DNA of 64,000 nt from JBHENC01 sp046262295 (GCA_046262295.1 JBHENC010000011.1:1-64000), one strand, 5' to 3'. Shown: positions 17,512 through 27,586, numbered from the stretch's first letter. Notes: generated from the sequence alone by a model not told the origin. Translations and numbers: made by a program.

Positions 17512-18294
17512 CTACTGCTTCAATTGCCGTGTGCGATTCTTCAGGAAATAGTCCACGAGTTCTGAAGCGGAGTTGTCCATCTCGACGATGAAGCTATCCA
17601 CTTTGCCCGTGAAATAGTTGAAGAGCCAGACGGCGGGCACGGCTACGACGAGGCCGAGCGCCGTCGTAAAGAGAGCTTCCGAAATACCGCCCGCTACGGC
17701 CGCGATACCGGCTGTCTCGGCGTTCTTCATGCCTTGAAAGGCGTTGATGATGCCGAACACCGTACCGAAGAGGCCGACGAACGGAGCGGTCGAACCGATG
17801 GTCGCAAGCCCTGACAGGCCGCGCCGGAATTCGGCCGTCTTGATGGCGATAGCGCGTTGGAGCGCGCGCTTGGATGCTTCCATCTCGTCGCCGGAAATCT
17901 CGCTTGATTGTTCGTGCGCGCGAAACTCCTGCAAGCCCGCGTTGACGACCATCGCAAGATGCGACTTCTTGTGTTTGTCGCTGATGTTAATGGCCTCTTC
18001 GATGCGATCATTCTTGAGCGCCTGCGCAACACGCGGCGCAAATTCGCGCGACTGCGTTTTGGCCGCCCGGTAGGTCAAATAACGCTCGACCATAATCGCA
18101 ATCGAGTACATGGACATAATCAGCAGAATTATCACCACCGTTAGGGCGACGCCGCCCAAGTGCTTGAGCATTTCGGTGATGGAAAAGGTATTGTCAGCAG
18201 CACCAGCGGCAGCGGGGCTGGCGGCGGCGTCCTGCCACAACATAACGAGAAAGCTCAGGGCTTTCATTCCGAGAAAACTTGATAGAATCGTCAC
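17512..18294 (-). CDS. exbB: MotA/TolQ/ExbB proton-channel protein
   Basis: A 260-residue inner-membrane protein with three predicted helices: near residues 40-65 (GGVALTVVIILLIMSMYSIAIMV split by charged ends), at the central GLSGLATIGSTAPFVGLFGTVFG, and at SEALFTTALGLVVAVPAVWLFNYF. The central region is the MotA/ExbB signature. GTG at 18294 is the best start because GGAGG lies 8 nt upstream; a TTG further upstream would overlap that site. It follows tonB by about 100 bp and precedes two exbD genes, giving a complete TonB-energising operon. Confidence 0.93.
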   Translation of the reverse strand: MTILSSFLGMKALSFLVMLWQDAAASPAAAGAADNTFSITEMLKHLGGVALTVVIILLIMSMYSIAIMVERYLTYRAAKTQSREFAPRVAQALKNDRIEEAINISDKHKKSHLAMVVNAGLQEFRAHEQSSEISGDEMEASKRALQRAIAIKTAEFRRGLSGLATIGSTAPFVGLFGTVFGIINAFQGMKNAETAGIAAVAGGISEALFTTALGLVVAVPAVWLFNYFTGKVDSFIVEMDNSASELVDYFLKNRTRQLKQ

Positions 18295-18395
18295 GGTAAA
18301 AACCTCCAAAGGTTGTCTTACGTCTATTCAACACTTTTACAGCGAAGGCGGCACGGCACGAGTCCGGCCATGCGCGCTTTCACCATCTATAATCG

Positions 18396-19199
18396 TTACT
18401 GCTCTGTGAAATTGTAGGTAATCACGCCCGATGCTTTAACCGCCTGACCGGAGAGCAGTGTTGGTTTGAAACGCGCTTGCCTCGCTGCGCCGACGGCAGC
18501 CGCACGAAGCAGCGGCGGGCCGCTGACGGCGTTGGCCGAAGTGACGCTGCCGTTTTCGTCAATCGTGACCTGTACGGTGACGGTTCCCGATTGATGCGCG
18601 GCTCTGGCAATGGCCGGATACGGCGGTTTCGGCAAACTGATGGCACTGCCGTTAAGCACGCCCTTCGAGACAACGATGTTCTTCGGAACCGGCGTCGGTT
18701 TTGGCGGCGGCGGAGGCGGCGGCTCATCTAAAGCTTCGGTTTTAGTCGGCCCGGTGTTGCCGCCGCTACCGCCGACGACGCCTCCGGGAATTCCAGCGCC
18801 GGGAGCAACATCCGTATTGGAAGAGCCTTTGGTGACGATCACGCCTTTTGGAATCGGCGGAACATTACTGGCTTTGGTTTCGACTGTCTTGGGAACCACT
18901 GTCGGCTGGTCAACGCGCGCGACCAACTCTGTGCGCGTCGCTACCTGCTGGTCGGGCTTCGGAGCTTCTTTGGGTTGCTCTTTCGGCTGCTCCTGAACCT
19001 GCGGCGGGATCGGCACGGGTGCGACCAGCGTCGTCAACTCCAGACTTTCGTTTGAGAGCTGTGCGTCGTAAAAGTAGACGCTGCCGATAGCTGCCGCGAG
19101 TAGCAGCACGGCGTAGATCGCCATTGTGCCTAAAAAGAAGCCGCTCTTGCGCGCTAAATCTTCTTTATGCGAACTGGACTCAACCAGATTCTCGAACAT
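18396..19199 (-). CDS. tonB: TonB-family energy transducer
   Basis: A 267-residue protein: short cytoplasmic start, one membrane helix (TMAIYAVLLLAAAIGSVYFY), a long Pro/Lys/Glu spacer (residues about 55-175, PIPPQVQEQPKEQPKEAPKP), and a C-terminal TonB domain (PPYPAIARAAHQSGTVTVQV, DENGSVTSANAVSGPPLLR, ARQARFKPTLLSGQAVKASG). It couples inner-membrane proton motive force to outer-membrane TonB-dependent receptors. It heads the exbB-exbD-exbD-TPR operon. Receptor genes are not in this window. Confidence 0.93.
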   Translation of the reverse strand: MFENLVESSSHKEDLARKSGFFLGTMAIYAVLLLAAAIGSVYFYDAQLSNESLELTTLVAPVPIPPQVQEQPKEQPKEAPKPDQQVATRTELVARVDQPTVVPKTVETKASNVPPIPKGVIVTKGSSNTDVAPGAGIPGGVVGGSGGNTGPTKTEALDEPPPPPPPKPTPVPKNIVVSKGVLNGSAISLPKPPYPAIARAAHQSGTVTVQVTIDENGSVTSANAVSGPPLLRAAAVGAARQARFKPTLLSGQAVKASGVITYNFTEQ

Positions 19200-19601
19200 C
19201 TTCTTGTTCCTCCCTCGTCCGGTGCCAAATGGATCAGGGTACGATGAAAACTTAAATTCTTTATACTGCTTTCAAAGTGCATTGCGGGCGCGTGCCCTTA
19301 GCGTTCTTTATTACATGAGTGCATATAAAGTTGTGGGGGTAGATTTCAGCGGCACGCCCGGCACTCTGGAGCGCAAGCCCAAAAGTTCAACACAAGAACC
19401 GCTGTGCAGGGTAACTCAGGAACCGGCTACGCCAAGCGCGCAAGCAAAACTACACTAAAACCCACCTTCCACGAACCACGCAGAAAGGCACGTGCGTTAA
19501 AGTCTATTCACTTGGCCAGCAACGCGCGCAGTCTAAGACGCAACCGCGTGTTAAGTCAAGCGCAAAAGTTGTTTGCGCTAAAATTCGCGTGCTACGCGAC
19601 G
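19200..19601. other. 402-bp gap upstream of the TonB operon
   Basis: The left part probably carries the tonB promoter and ribosome site. The rest, up to the secF stop codon, has no convincing gene, hairpin or repeat. Short frames on both strands lack ribosome sites. Confidence 0.4.
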
Positions 19602-20663
19602 TCAGGAATGCGCCACGCCCTGCGGTTCATTGACGCCGCCCGCTCGCGCGCGTGAGCGTGCCGGTTGACGTGCGGTCGTCCTGCCGGTGTTTGACGAAGG
19701 CGGTGCGGTGCGAGCTCTGTTCACGTCGAGGCGTTGCTGCCACCAGACCATGATCGGGCTGGCAATGGCAATGGACGAATACGTGCCGAAGATGATGCCG
19801 ATTAGCAGCGCGAGCGAAAAGCCGCGCAACACTTCGCCGCCAAAGAGTACCAGCGCGATCACGGAAAGCAGCACAAGGCCGGAAGTAATAATCGTCCGCG
19901 AAAGAGTCTGGTTAATCGAAGTGTTGGTAATGTTGTAGAGCGATTCGCGGCGGTGCAGGCGCAGATTTTCGCGCACGCGGTCAAAGGTCACGATGGTGTC
20001 GTTGACCGAGAAACCGACGAGCGTTAAGAGCGCGGCAATCACCGTCAAATCAATTTCCCACTGCATAATCGAGAAGATGCCGAGCGTCACCAGCACATCG
20101 TGAAAGACGGCGATGACGGCCGCCGCGCCGTATGTCCATTCAAAACGAAACGCGATGAACAGCAGCATACCGACGAGCGCGAGCAGGGTGACGGCGATGG
20201 CTTGATTGCGCAACTGTCTTCCGGCGACGGGGCCGACGGCGTCCGTGCCGATAATCTTATAAGCCTCGTTTTCCGCGCCGAATGAATCAAGGGATTGCTT
20301 GACTTTGGTGCGTCCGGCGTCCACCTGCGCCTGTGCTTCGGGCGCGCCGTTTTCGCTTGTCGCCTGCTGCGGCAATTTAATGAGCACCTGATTCTTGTTC
20401 GTCACCGGCTGAATCACGGCGTCCCTGACGCCTTTGCTCACCAGCGCCGCGCGAATCGCTTCCGCCGAAGGCTGTTGCTTAAACTCGGCGGTTATCACCG
20501 TTCCGCCTTTGAAATCAACGCCCAGATTAAAAGGTGCATGGCCGGTCGCCTGCCGGATCACCGCCGAAGCGAGACCGGCCAGCATCAATACAAGCGAGAT
20601 GGTAATAAACAGACGGCGATTCGCCAGCCAATCAAGGCGAACATCTTTGAAAAGTTGAATCAT
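19602..20663 (-). CDS. secF: protein translocase subunit SecF
   Basis: A 353-residue membrane protein. After a first helix (FITISLVLMLAGLASAVI) comes the periplasmic P1-like part with LGVDFKGGTVITAEF. The C-terminal helices contain VGFSVNDTIVTFDRVREN, the conserved SecF signature, and ITSGLVLLSVIALVLFGGEVLRGFSLALLIGIIFGTYSSIAIA. With SecD it uses proton motive force to finish protein export through SecYEG. It follows secD on the same strand, 84 bp downstream. The Arg/Ala-rich tail is longer than usual. Confidence 0.97.
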   Translation of the reverse strand: MIQLFKDVRLDWLANRRLFITISLVLMLAGLASAVIRQATGHAPFNLGVDFKGGTVITAEFKQQPSAEAIRAALVSKGVRDAVIQPVTNKNQVLIKLPQQATSENGAPEAQAQVDAGRTKVKQSLDSFGAENEAYKIIGTDAVGPVAGRQLRNQAIAVTLLALVGMLLFIAFRFEWTYGAAAVIAVFHDVLVTLGIFSIMQWEIDLTVIAALLTLVGFSVNDTIVTFDRVRENLRLHRRESLYNITNTSINQTLSRTIITSGLVLLSVIALVLFGGEVLRGFSLALLIGIIFGTYSSIAIASPIMVWWQQRLDVNRARTAPPSSNTGRTTARQPARSRARAGGVNEPQGVAHS

Positions 20664-20671
20664 AATAAATA

Positions 20672-20743
20672 GAGTCCAGAGTCGTAAGTCTGGAGTCCAG
20701 AGTCGTGAGTCAATGACTTTGAACTCCAGACTCCTGACTCACT
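20672..20743. repeat. short direct/inverted repeat cluster between secD and secF
   Basis: A 19-bp unit beginning GAGTCCAGAGTCGT occurs twice in tandem (20672-20690 and 20693-20711, one mismatch, 21-bp period). It is followed by a roughly complementary segment (20712-20742) ending GACTCCTGACTCAC. The transcript can fold into a hairpin between the two cistrons, a possible processing or differential-expression element. Confidence 0.6.
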
Positions 20744-20747
20744 ACTT

Positions 20748-22445
20748 TTATATGCTGAGCGATTCGACGCGCCCGTTCTTGCGGCTCAGGAGCCACATAA
20801 AGATTGTGCGCGACACGTAGACGGCGCTAAACAGATTGACCAGCAGGCCGAGCACAATGGTGACGGCGAAGCCGCGAATCGGGCCGGTGCCGAAGATAAA
20901 GAGAAACAGCGACGAAACGATGGTCGTCACGTGCGTGTCAATGATCGTCACAAAGGCGCGCGCAAATCCCTGCTCGATGGCCGAAGCAATGGTCTTGCCC
21001 GTATGCAACTCTTCGCGTATGCGCTCGAAGATGAGCACGTTCGAGTCAACCGCCATACCAATGGTCAAGATAAGTCCGGCGATGCCCGGCAAGGTCAGCG
21101 TTGCGCCGAAGATAATCAACGCCGCCACCGTCAAAAGCATATTTAAGAGCAGCGCGATCACGGCGTTGACGCCCGAACCGCGATAATAGATGAGCATAAA
21201 GGCGACGACGAGCGCGAGTCCGACGAGCGACGCCGTGACGCCTGCGCGAATCGAATCCGCACCGAGGCTAGGCCCCACCGTGCGCTCTTCCTGATACTCT
21301 ATGCGCGCAGGCAACGCGCCCGAACGCAGCGTCAAAGCCAAATCTTCCGCACTCTTCTGCGTAAAGCGCCCGCTGATTTCGCCCGAATCCGTAATCTGCG
21401 ATTTGATGTACGCGATGGATTTCACTTCGTCGTTCAGCACGACACCCATGTACTCGTTGACGTTTGCGCCCGTCCACGCGCCGAACTTTTCCGCGCCCGC
21501 CGGTTTGAGTTGGAAAGCGATCTGGTAATCGTCGCCGCCGCCGCCCGCGCCCCCGTTCACGGCCTGCGCGCTGCGCAACAAACTTCCGTCCACAACGGGA
21601 GGGTATTCAATCACCACGTAGCTCTTAGGCTTCGGCGCGTTCTGATCCTGCGCGTCCGCCGCCGTCGGTTCCTCACGCTCGCTGTACGGCAGCACTTTGC
21701 GATTGGACGAAAGGTTTCCGCCCAGCGACGCGAGAGCTTCCTGTTCCGTCGCATACTTCTGCACTGCGCCGGGACTCGGCGGGCTGACGACGTGCACGAG
21801 TTCGAGGCGTGATTCACCGGCGAGCAAGGCCTTAACGCGCTCCGGGTCTTGGATGCCCGGCATCTGCAACAGTATTTGATGCGAATCCGTCGTGCCGTAG
21901 GGCGCAACTTCGGGTTCGGTGACGCCTAAGGCGTTGACGCGGCTGGTGACGATGTTCTGCGCTTGGTCAACCGCCTGCTGCGCGAGAAGTTTTTGCGCCG
22001 TCGAAGACAAAGTCCACGTGACGGCATTGCCCGAAGTGGACGCAGTCCAATCGTGCAAATCAACTTTCTTCGCCACCGCGTCGCGCATATCGTTCAATTT
22101 CGAGGCGTCCGTCGCTTCCAGAACGATGCGGTAAGAATTGTTCGACGTTTCGGCGCGTGCTTCCTTAACCGGCAAGCCCGCTTCCTGCGCGGCCTTCTGC
22201 ACGGCGGGCGCGTTGTTCTCCGTCAAACGCTTCAAATACTCGTCCGTCCTGACGAGCATCACGAGCCGCGAGCCGCCCTTTAGATCGAGGCCGAGATGAA
22301 TATTTTCGGCGAGCGTGTTTTTCATGCCCTGCGGCGTGAAATCCCTGAGCGTGGGACGATGGCGCGGCCCGACGACGACCCAGAGACCGGCAATCGTGAC
22401 GATGGCGATAATAATAAAGCGTTGAAGCAGATTCTTTTTCTTCAT
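20748..22445 (-). CDS. secD: protein translocase subunit SecD
   Basis: A 565-residue membrane protein. N-terminal helix (FIIIAIVTIAGLWVVVG), then the conserved HLGLDLKGGSRLVM, periplasmic P1 domains, and the C-terminal helical bundle with GAVTA-type core TLTLPGIAGLILTIGMAVDSNVLIFERIREE and AFVTIIDTHVTTIVSSLFLFIFGTGPIRGFAVTIVLG. With SecF it forms the accessory export complex. Gene order tgt-yajC-secD-secF is common in bacteria and supports co-transcription. Confidence 0.97.
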   Translation of the reverse strand: MKKKNLLQRFIIIAIVTIAGLWVVVGPRHRPTLRDFTPQGMKNTLAENIHLGLDLKGGSRLVMLVRTDEYLKRLTENNAPAVQKAAQEAGLPVKEARAETSNNSYRIVLEATDASKLNDMRDAVAKKVDLHDWTASTSGNAVTWTLSSTAQKLLAQQAVDQAQNIVTSRVNALGVTEPEVAPYGTTDSHQILLQMPGIQDPERVKALLAGESRLELVHVVSPPSPGAVQKYATEQEALASLGGNLSSNRKVLPYSEREEPTAADAQDQNAPKPKSYVVIEYPPVVDGSLLRSAQAVNGGAGGGGDDYQIAFQLKPAGAEKFGAWTGANVNEYMGVVLNDEVKSIAYIKSQITDSGEISGRFTQKSAEDLALTLRSGALPARIEYQEERTVGPSLGADSIRAGVTASLVGLALVVAFMLIYYRGSGVNAVIALLLNMLLTVAALIIFGATLTLPGIAGLILTIGMAVDSNVLIFERIREELHTGKTIASAIEQGFARAFVTIIDTHVTTIVSSLFLFIFGTGPIRGFAVTIVLGLLVNLFSAVYVSRTIFMWLLSRKNGRVESLSI

Positions 22446-22522
22446 AACGGTAACAGTCTGTGCAAAGCGTTGGCGATAAAACGGGATGCGCTGAAAATCT
22501 TCGTCCGAATCAATACTGCGAA

Positions 22523-22828
22523 CTATTTTGCTTCTTCGTCCGACTGCAATCCGGCGACGGCCGAGCGCGTGATTTCTAAAATCGTTTTATCGGCGCTGCG
22601 AATCAGCAGGGTCGCATCGCGCGCGACGGTGATCGTGCCGATGATGCCGCTCGTGGTGATGATGCGGTCACCGGCCTTTAGTTGCGCGACGGTTTCCTGC
22701 AACTCTCTTTGCCGCTTTTTCTGCGGCAGGATGATTAGAAAATAGAAGACGGCGACGATCATCAGCGGCAGAAGCAGTCCACTGAAATTAGCGATGCCGC
22801 CCTGAAAAAGTAGTATAAATGTTGCCAT
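22523..22828 (-). CDS. yajC: preprotein translocase subunit YajC
   Basis: A 101-residue protein with one membrane helix (LLLPLMIVAVFYFLIILPQ) followed by a basic segment and the small domain LKAGDRIITTSGIIGTITVARDATLLIRSADKTILEITRSAV, the YajC signature. It belongs to the SecDF-YajC accessory complex and lies between tgt and secD in the usual order. Confidence 0.95.
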   Translation of the reverse strand: MATFILLFQGGIANFSGLLLPLMIVAVFYFLIILPQKKRQRELQETVAQLKAGDRIITTSGIIGTITVARDATLLIRSADKTILEITRSAVAGLQSDEEAK

Positions 22829-22975
22829 GCAAGTTACGTTGAAAAACGGATTATCGAAGCTGTTAAGATCAATTCGCGCCGGTTAAATTGTAAAAGCGTA
22901 TAACGGATGCTGCGGTGTGTTCACAGTTGAATTCACAGGCACGAACGCGCGTCCATCAATGAAAGATTCGCACGC

Positions 22976-24175
22976 TTATTCGACGCCGGAGTTGATTCCA
23001 TCAAGAAACTCCCGCCGGAACCGCATGAATTCGCCAGACCGGATAGCTTGCCTCACACGCCGCATCGTGTCAAGGAAGAAGGCAAGGTTGTGATGCGTCA
23101 GTAGGATGCTTGAAAGCATCTCGCCGGTCACAAACAGGTGGCGCAGATAGGCGCGCGAATGACGCCCGCACACGGCGCACCGGCAAGCTTCATCGAGCGG
23201 GCGCGTGTCGCGCGTAAAGCGTGCATTCTTGATTGTCAGCTTTCCGCGCGAAGTCCACGCGAGGCCGGTTCTGCCGCTGCGCGTCGGCAGCACGCAATCG
23301 AACATATCAACGCCGCGCGCGACTGACTCTATCAAATCTTCCGGCGTGCCGACGCCCATCAAGTAACGCGGATGCTCGTCCGGCATCTGCGGCGCAAGAA
23401 ATTCTACCGTGTCATACATCACACGCTTCTCTTCGCCGACGCTCAAGCCGCCGATGGCATAGCCGTCGAATCCGATTTCAACCGTGCGCGTGAGGCTCTC
23501 GCGGCGTAAATCGAGATGCGCCGCGCCCTGCACTATTCCGAATAACGCTTGCTCGCCGCTAATCTTTTCGCCGTTCGCACGCTCCGCAGAATCGAAAGAT
23601 CGTCCGGCGTCCAGTCCTTCGCGCTGCAAAGCGTCGAAACGCGCACGCGAACGCCCCGCCCAGCGCGCCGTCAGTTCCAGACTCCGCCGCGCTTCTTCGT
23701 GCGTCGCCTTGCCGGGCGCACACTCGTCAAAGACCATCACAATGTCCGAGCCGAGCGCCGCCTGTATCTCCATCGAAACTTCCGGCGACATAAAGTGCTT
23801 GCTTCCGTCAATGTGCGAACGAAACTCCACGCCCTGTTCCGCGATGCGCCGGAGCGCGCCCAGACTCCACACTTGAAACCCGCCTGAATCCGTCAGTAGC
23901 GCCCGCCGCCAACCGGAGAATTGATGTAGCCCGCCGCACGCGCGAACTGTCTCCGCGCCGGGACGAAGCATCAGATGATACGTGTTGCCGAGGATAATAC
24001 GCGCGTCCAACTCTGCGCTCTCAAGTTCCTCGAAGCGCACACCCTTGACCGTGCCGAGCGTGCCGACGGGCATAAAGACGGGCGTTTCGATAAGGGCGCG
24101 GCGCGTTTGCAAAAGCCCCGCGCGCGCGTCGCCTTCGCGTGCGAGGACTTTCCACTCGATGGCTTGTTTGCTCAT
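22976..24175 (-). CDS. tgt: queuine tRNA-ribosyltransferase
   Basis: A 399-residue enzyme that exchanges guanine 34 for preQ1 in tRNAs with GUN anticodons. Landmarks: ETPVFMPVGTLGTVKGV, NTYHLMLRPG, catalytic Asp in LLTDSGGFQVWSL, GIVQGAAHLDLRRESL, GYAIGGLSVGE, nucleophile region VDMFDCVLPTRSGR, and the zinc site CRCAVCGRHSRAYLRHL. Length is typical, with a slightly enlarged segment at about 195-210. It is upstream of yajC in the same orientation. Confidence 0.97.
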   Translation of the reverse strand: MSKQAIEWKVLAREGDARAGLLQTRRALIETPVFMPVGTLGTVKGVRFEELESAELDARIILGNTYHLMLRPGAETVRACGGLHQFSGWRRALLTDSGGFQVWSLGALRRIAEQGVEFRSHIDGSKHFMSPEVSMEIQAALGSDIVMVFDECAPGKATHEEARRSLELTARWAGRSRARFDALQREGLDAGRSFDSAERANGEKISGEQALFGIVQGAAHLDLRRESLTRTVEIGFDGYAIGGLSVGEEKRVMYDTVEFLAPQMPDEHPRYLMGVGTPEDLIESVARGVDMFDCVLPTRSGRTGLAWTSRGKLTIKNARFTRDTRPLDEACRCAVCGRHSRAYLRHLFVTGEMLSSILLTHHNLAFFLDTMRRVRQAIRSGEFMRFRREFLDGINSGVE

Positions 24176-24262
24176 TTCACGTTTGTTGATAATCGCAGCA
24201 GAAATCGAGACGGCTTAGCGTTGCGGCTCGCGGCGATTCTCCGGCGAAGTTTAAGTTGCAGT

Positions 24263-27200
24263 CTACGCAGAGGCGAGTGGCAGACGTACGATAAAGGTCG
24301 TGCCGGTTTTGTCGCTTCGCGCTTCGACTTCGCCGCCGTGCGCCTCCGTCAATTCTTTGACGAGCGCGAGGCCGATGCCGAGTCCGCCGTGCCTGCGGGT
24401 CGAAGAACCGTCGGCCTGCCGGAAACGATCCCAGACGTATGGCAGAAATTCCGGCGTGATGCCCTCGCCCGTGTCTTCGACTTCGACGACGATCCAGCTT
24501 GGAGGGCCTTCGCCGCGCTTTTCTTCGAGAAAAATTGTTGCGGCGTCGAGTAGACGCGAGCGCACGGTGATGATGCCCTCTTCGGGCGTAAACTTGATGG
24601 CGTTGGTCAGCAGGTTCCAGAAAATTTGCTGCATACGGTGCGCGTCCACGTAAGCCAGCGGCAGACTTTTATCAAGCTCTACGCGCAGCATTTGCCGCCG
24701 CGCCGCCGCCGCCTGTCGCACCACCTGCACGGCATCGAGCACCGCGAGATTGAGATCGAAAAGCTCGCACTCAAGCCGTAGACCGCGCCGCTGTATGCGC
24801 GACAAATCGAGCAGGTCGCTGATTAGCTGCGTCAACGAATCGGCGGAGCTTTTGATGACGCTGATGCCTTCCGCAAACTCTTCGTCCGACTCCATCAGCT
24901 CGCTTTCGGCCAGCAACTCCACCCAGCCTTTAATCGCCGTCAACGGCGTGCGCAATTCATGCGAGAGCGTGGCGAGGAATTCGTCCTTCAGACGATTGGC
25001 TTCGCGCAACTCCGAGATCAGACGCGCGTTTTCAAGCGTCGAGCCGACCTGTGTGGCGACGGCTGTCAAAAGATCAATGTCGTCTTCGCCCCACCTGCGC
25101 ACGGCGCGCGTCTGCTGCGCGATGAGCGTTCCGACAACGCGCCCCTGATGCATAATCGGCACGGCAGCGAGACTCTTCACTCCGGTTTTTTCAACTATAT
25201 CTTCGATGCCGCGAGAGATTTCATGCTCGCGTATATCGGGCGCGACGAGCGGCTGGCGATGCTCTTTGATCCACTGCGGCAAAGGCGAACGCTCGTTGAC
25301 GCTCGCATCATTGCTGATCGGCGCGACGCCTTCGCTGCACCACTCGCCGCGAAAATCCGCCCAGTAGCTTTCCGCAAACATCACCGCGAGGCAACGATCC
25401 AGATCGAGCACTTCGCCGACGCGCTCGACGACGATGCCGACGGCGCGCTTTGAATCGTTCGCCTGCTGCAAAGAGAGTAGCAAACGATTGACGACCGCTT
25501 CGCGTTCGGCCTGCGCTTGAATGGTGGCGAAAAGGCGTGCGTTGGCAATCGTCTCGGCGGCCTGCGCCGCAAAGATTTCCAGAAGCTGCACGTCGCGCCA
25601 GCGAAACCCGCCGGGACGATTCGCCACATAGATAAAACCGATCAAATCACGCTTGATACGCATCGGCACGCTCAAGGCGCTGCGCACTTTATAACGCTCG
25701 ATGAAATTTTGATTAAAGCGCGCGTCGGTCGCCGGATCGTTTGAGAAGAAGGGTTCGCCGGTCTTGTAAATGTAGGCGCTCGTGCCTTCCTCTTCTAGCA
25801 TGAAACGAAAATCGCGGATCGCTTCGGGCGGTGTATTGTAGCCGGGAGCTTCTGCGCGGACGGTATGGCGGCGGCGATCATACGTGGCGATCAAACAGCT
25901 TTCGCCGCCGATCAGTTCGGCGATGGCGCGCGTCAAACGCCCGTAGATTTCCGAAGTGTCGGTCAGCGTAGAAAAGGCGCGCGATATTTTGTAAAGACCT
26001 TCGAGTTCGGCGCTGCGGCGGCGGCTCGCTTCATACAGACGCGCATTGGTGAGCGCGACGGAGACTTCGCGCGCGACCGTTCCGAGCAACTCTATGTCGT
26101 CCTGCGTCCACGCGCGTGCGCCGCCGCTATCGTGCAGCCCGATCAAACCTTTACGCACGCCGCTCGTCGTGACCGGCGCAAGCAATAGCGTGCGCACGCC
26201 CAGCTTGCGATACAAACGAAGCAACTCGTCTTCTTCGTTTACCGCGTCTTCCGATGATTCGTCCGCCGTCAACGCCGCGACATCGCTGACCGCCACCGGC
26301 GCATCGCCAGTCAGAACTTTTTGCGCGAAGCCGCTGACGCCGAGCGGAAGACGATGCCCGCGCAAAGAAACGGCATCGCGCCCTGAAAGATACTCGTAAT
26401 TGACCAACGCATAATCGTCTTCGCCTTCGATCAAAGTGATGTGGCAGCATTCCGCGCCGAGCGCCGCGCCGAGCGCATCCACTGTTTCCTGCAAAACGGA
26501 AGACGGGTCGAGCGAGCTGGCGAGTTGCCGCCCGATGCGCCCCGCCAATTCTTCGCGGCGCGCGGCGGCCTCCATCTGCTGTGAGCGTCGCTCGGCCTGT
26601 TCGAGTAGCAGCACTTTCTCAATCGCCAGCGCGAAGGGCGCGGCAAGACGTTCGAGCGCGAGCAAGTGTTTGCGTTCATAGGCGCGTGGGGTGCGGCAAG
26701 TTAAATTCAGACTGCCGAGCGCGCCGCGCGTGGAAAAGAGCGGGCAACAAATTGCGGAACGAAAACTTTCCTGCTGCAAATCCGCGTAGACGTTGAAACG
26801 CTTTTCTTCGCTGAGTTCGGGAATGACGATCATACGCCGTTCGTTAAGCGCCAGTTCCGTCACGGAACCAGTCAACGCGCCCGTCGAACCGATGTTGAGC
26901 GATCCGGCGCGCGCGCCCGACATCGCAAAGACGCGCAACAACTCGCCGCCCTCTTCGCACAGCGCGATTGACGCGCGATCAAACGGAATCAAACCCCGCA
27001 TCTGTTCGCTCGCCAGCCTGAAGACTTCGTCAATCGTGCGGCTGCTGTTGACCGCCGCGACGACGCGGTTAATAACTTCAAGCTGCTCGGTCGCTTCGCG
27101 CAGGTACTCGAACAGCGCCGCCATCTCTGCGCTCGTGATGACGCCGCCCGCTTCCGTCTCTTTTGTTTCTTCGATACGCCCTTCGACGCGCCGCACAAGG

Positions 27201-27517
27201 CATAACGTCGCGGGCATTTCATCCCAACGGCAATCCGTCCGCTCGACGCGCACGCGCAAAGGATATTCACCGTTGACGAAAACGACCGCCGCTTCCTCTT
27301 CAACGGTTGCGTCTTCAGCCGCACGTGTTTTCGTCGCTTCTTCAAATTGCAGGAGCGACGCGGCGTCCATGCCCGTCAGTTGTGCGCAGGAGCGGACGGC
27401 GAGCGCGGCGAAGGCGTCGTTGCAGGCAAGCACGCGCTCGCCCGCTTCGCTTAACACAATGGCGGGATCGGAGATGCGCTTAAACAATGCCGCAAAATCC
27501 GCGTCGTGCTCAATCAT
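24263..27517 (-). CDS. multi-GAF sensor histidine kinase
   Basis: A 1084-residue cytoplasmic kinase without membrane helices. A PAS-like module occupies about 10-110. It is followed by about four GAF domains (roughly 150-300, 320-480, 500-650 and 680-830; repeated FDRASIALCEEGGE-like and ALSVPMRIKRDLIGFIYV-like cores). Then come HisKA with the phosphoacceptor in LSHELRTPLTAIKGW, and HATPase_c with NLLTNAIKFT, VEDTGEGI and HGGLGIGLALVKEL. No response-regulator gene is adjacent, so its partner is unknown. It follows der on the same strand and may be co-transcribed. GAF ligands cannot be predicted. Confidence 0.9.
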   Translation of the reverse strand: MIEHDADFAALFKRISDPAIVLSEAGERVLACNDAFAALAVRSCAQLTGMDAASLLQFEEATKTRAAEDATVEEEAAVVFVNGEYPLRVRVERTDCRWDEMPATLCLVRRVEGRIEETKETEAGGVITSAEMAALFEYLREATEQLEVINRVVAAVNSSRTIDEVFRLASEQMRGLIPFDRASIALCEEGGELLRVFAMSGARAGSLNIGSTGALTGSVTELALNERRMIVIPELSEEKRFNVYADLQQESFRSAICCPLFSTRGALGSLNLTCRTPRAYERKHLLALERLAAPFALAIEKVLLLEQAERRSQQMEAAARREELAGRIGRQLASSLDPSSVLQETVDALGAALGAECCHITLIEGEDDYALVNYEYLSGRDAVSLRGHRLPLGVSGFAQKVLTGDAPVAVSDVAALTADESSEDAVNEEDELLRLYRKLGVRTLLLAPVTTSGVRKGLIGLHDSGGARAWTQDDIELLGTVAREVSVALTNARLYEASRRRSAELEGLYKISRAFSTLTDTSEIYGRLTRAIAELIGGESCLIATYDRRRHTVRAEAPGYNTPPEAIRDFRFMLEEEGTSAYIYKTGEPFFSNDPATDARFNQNFIERYKVRSALSVPMRIKRDLIGFIYVANRPGGFRWRDVQLLEIFAAQAAETIANARLFATIQAQAEREAVVNRLLLSLQQANDSKRAVGIVVERVGEVLDLDRCLAVMFAESYWADFRGEWCSEGVAPISNDASVNERSPLPQWIKEHRQPLVAPDIREHEISRGIEDIVEKTGVKSLAAVPIMHQGRVVGTLIAQQTRAVRRWGEDDIDLLTAVATQVGSTLENARLISELREANRLKDEFLATLSHELRTPLTAIKGWVELLAESELMESDEEFAEGISVIKSSADSLTQLISDLLDLSRIQRRGLRLECELFDLNLAVLDAVQVVRQAAAARRQMLRVELDKSLPLAYVDAHRMQQIFWNLLTNAIKFTPEEGIITVRSRLLDAATIFLEEKRGEGPPSWIVVEVEDTGEGITPEFLPYVWDRFRQADGSSTRRHGGLGIGLALVKELTEAHGGEVEARSDKTGTTFIVRLPLASA

Positions 27518-27586
27518 AACAGAGATGTCGGGTGTCGGATACCGGATGCCGGTTGTGACTTTGAACTAGCAGCTAATATCCAGCAT

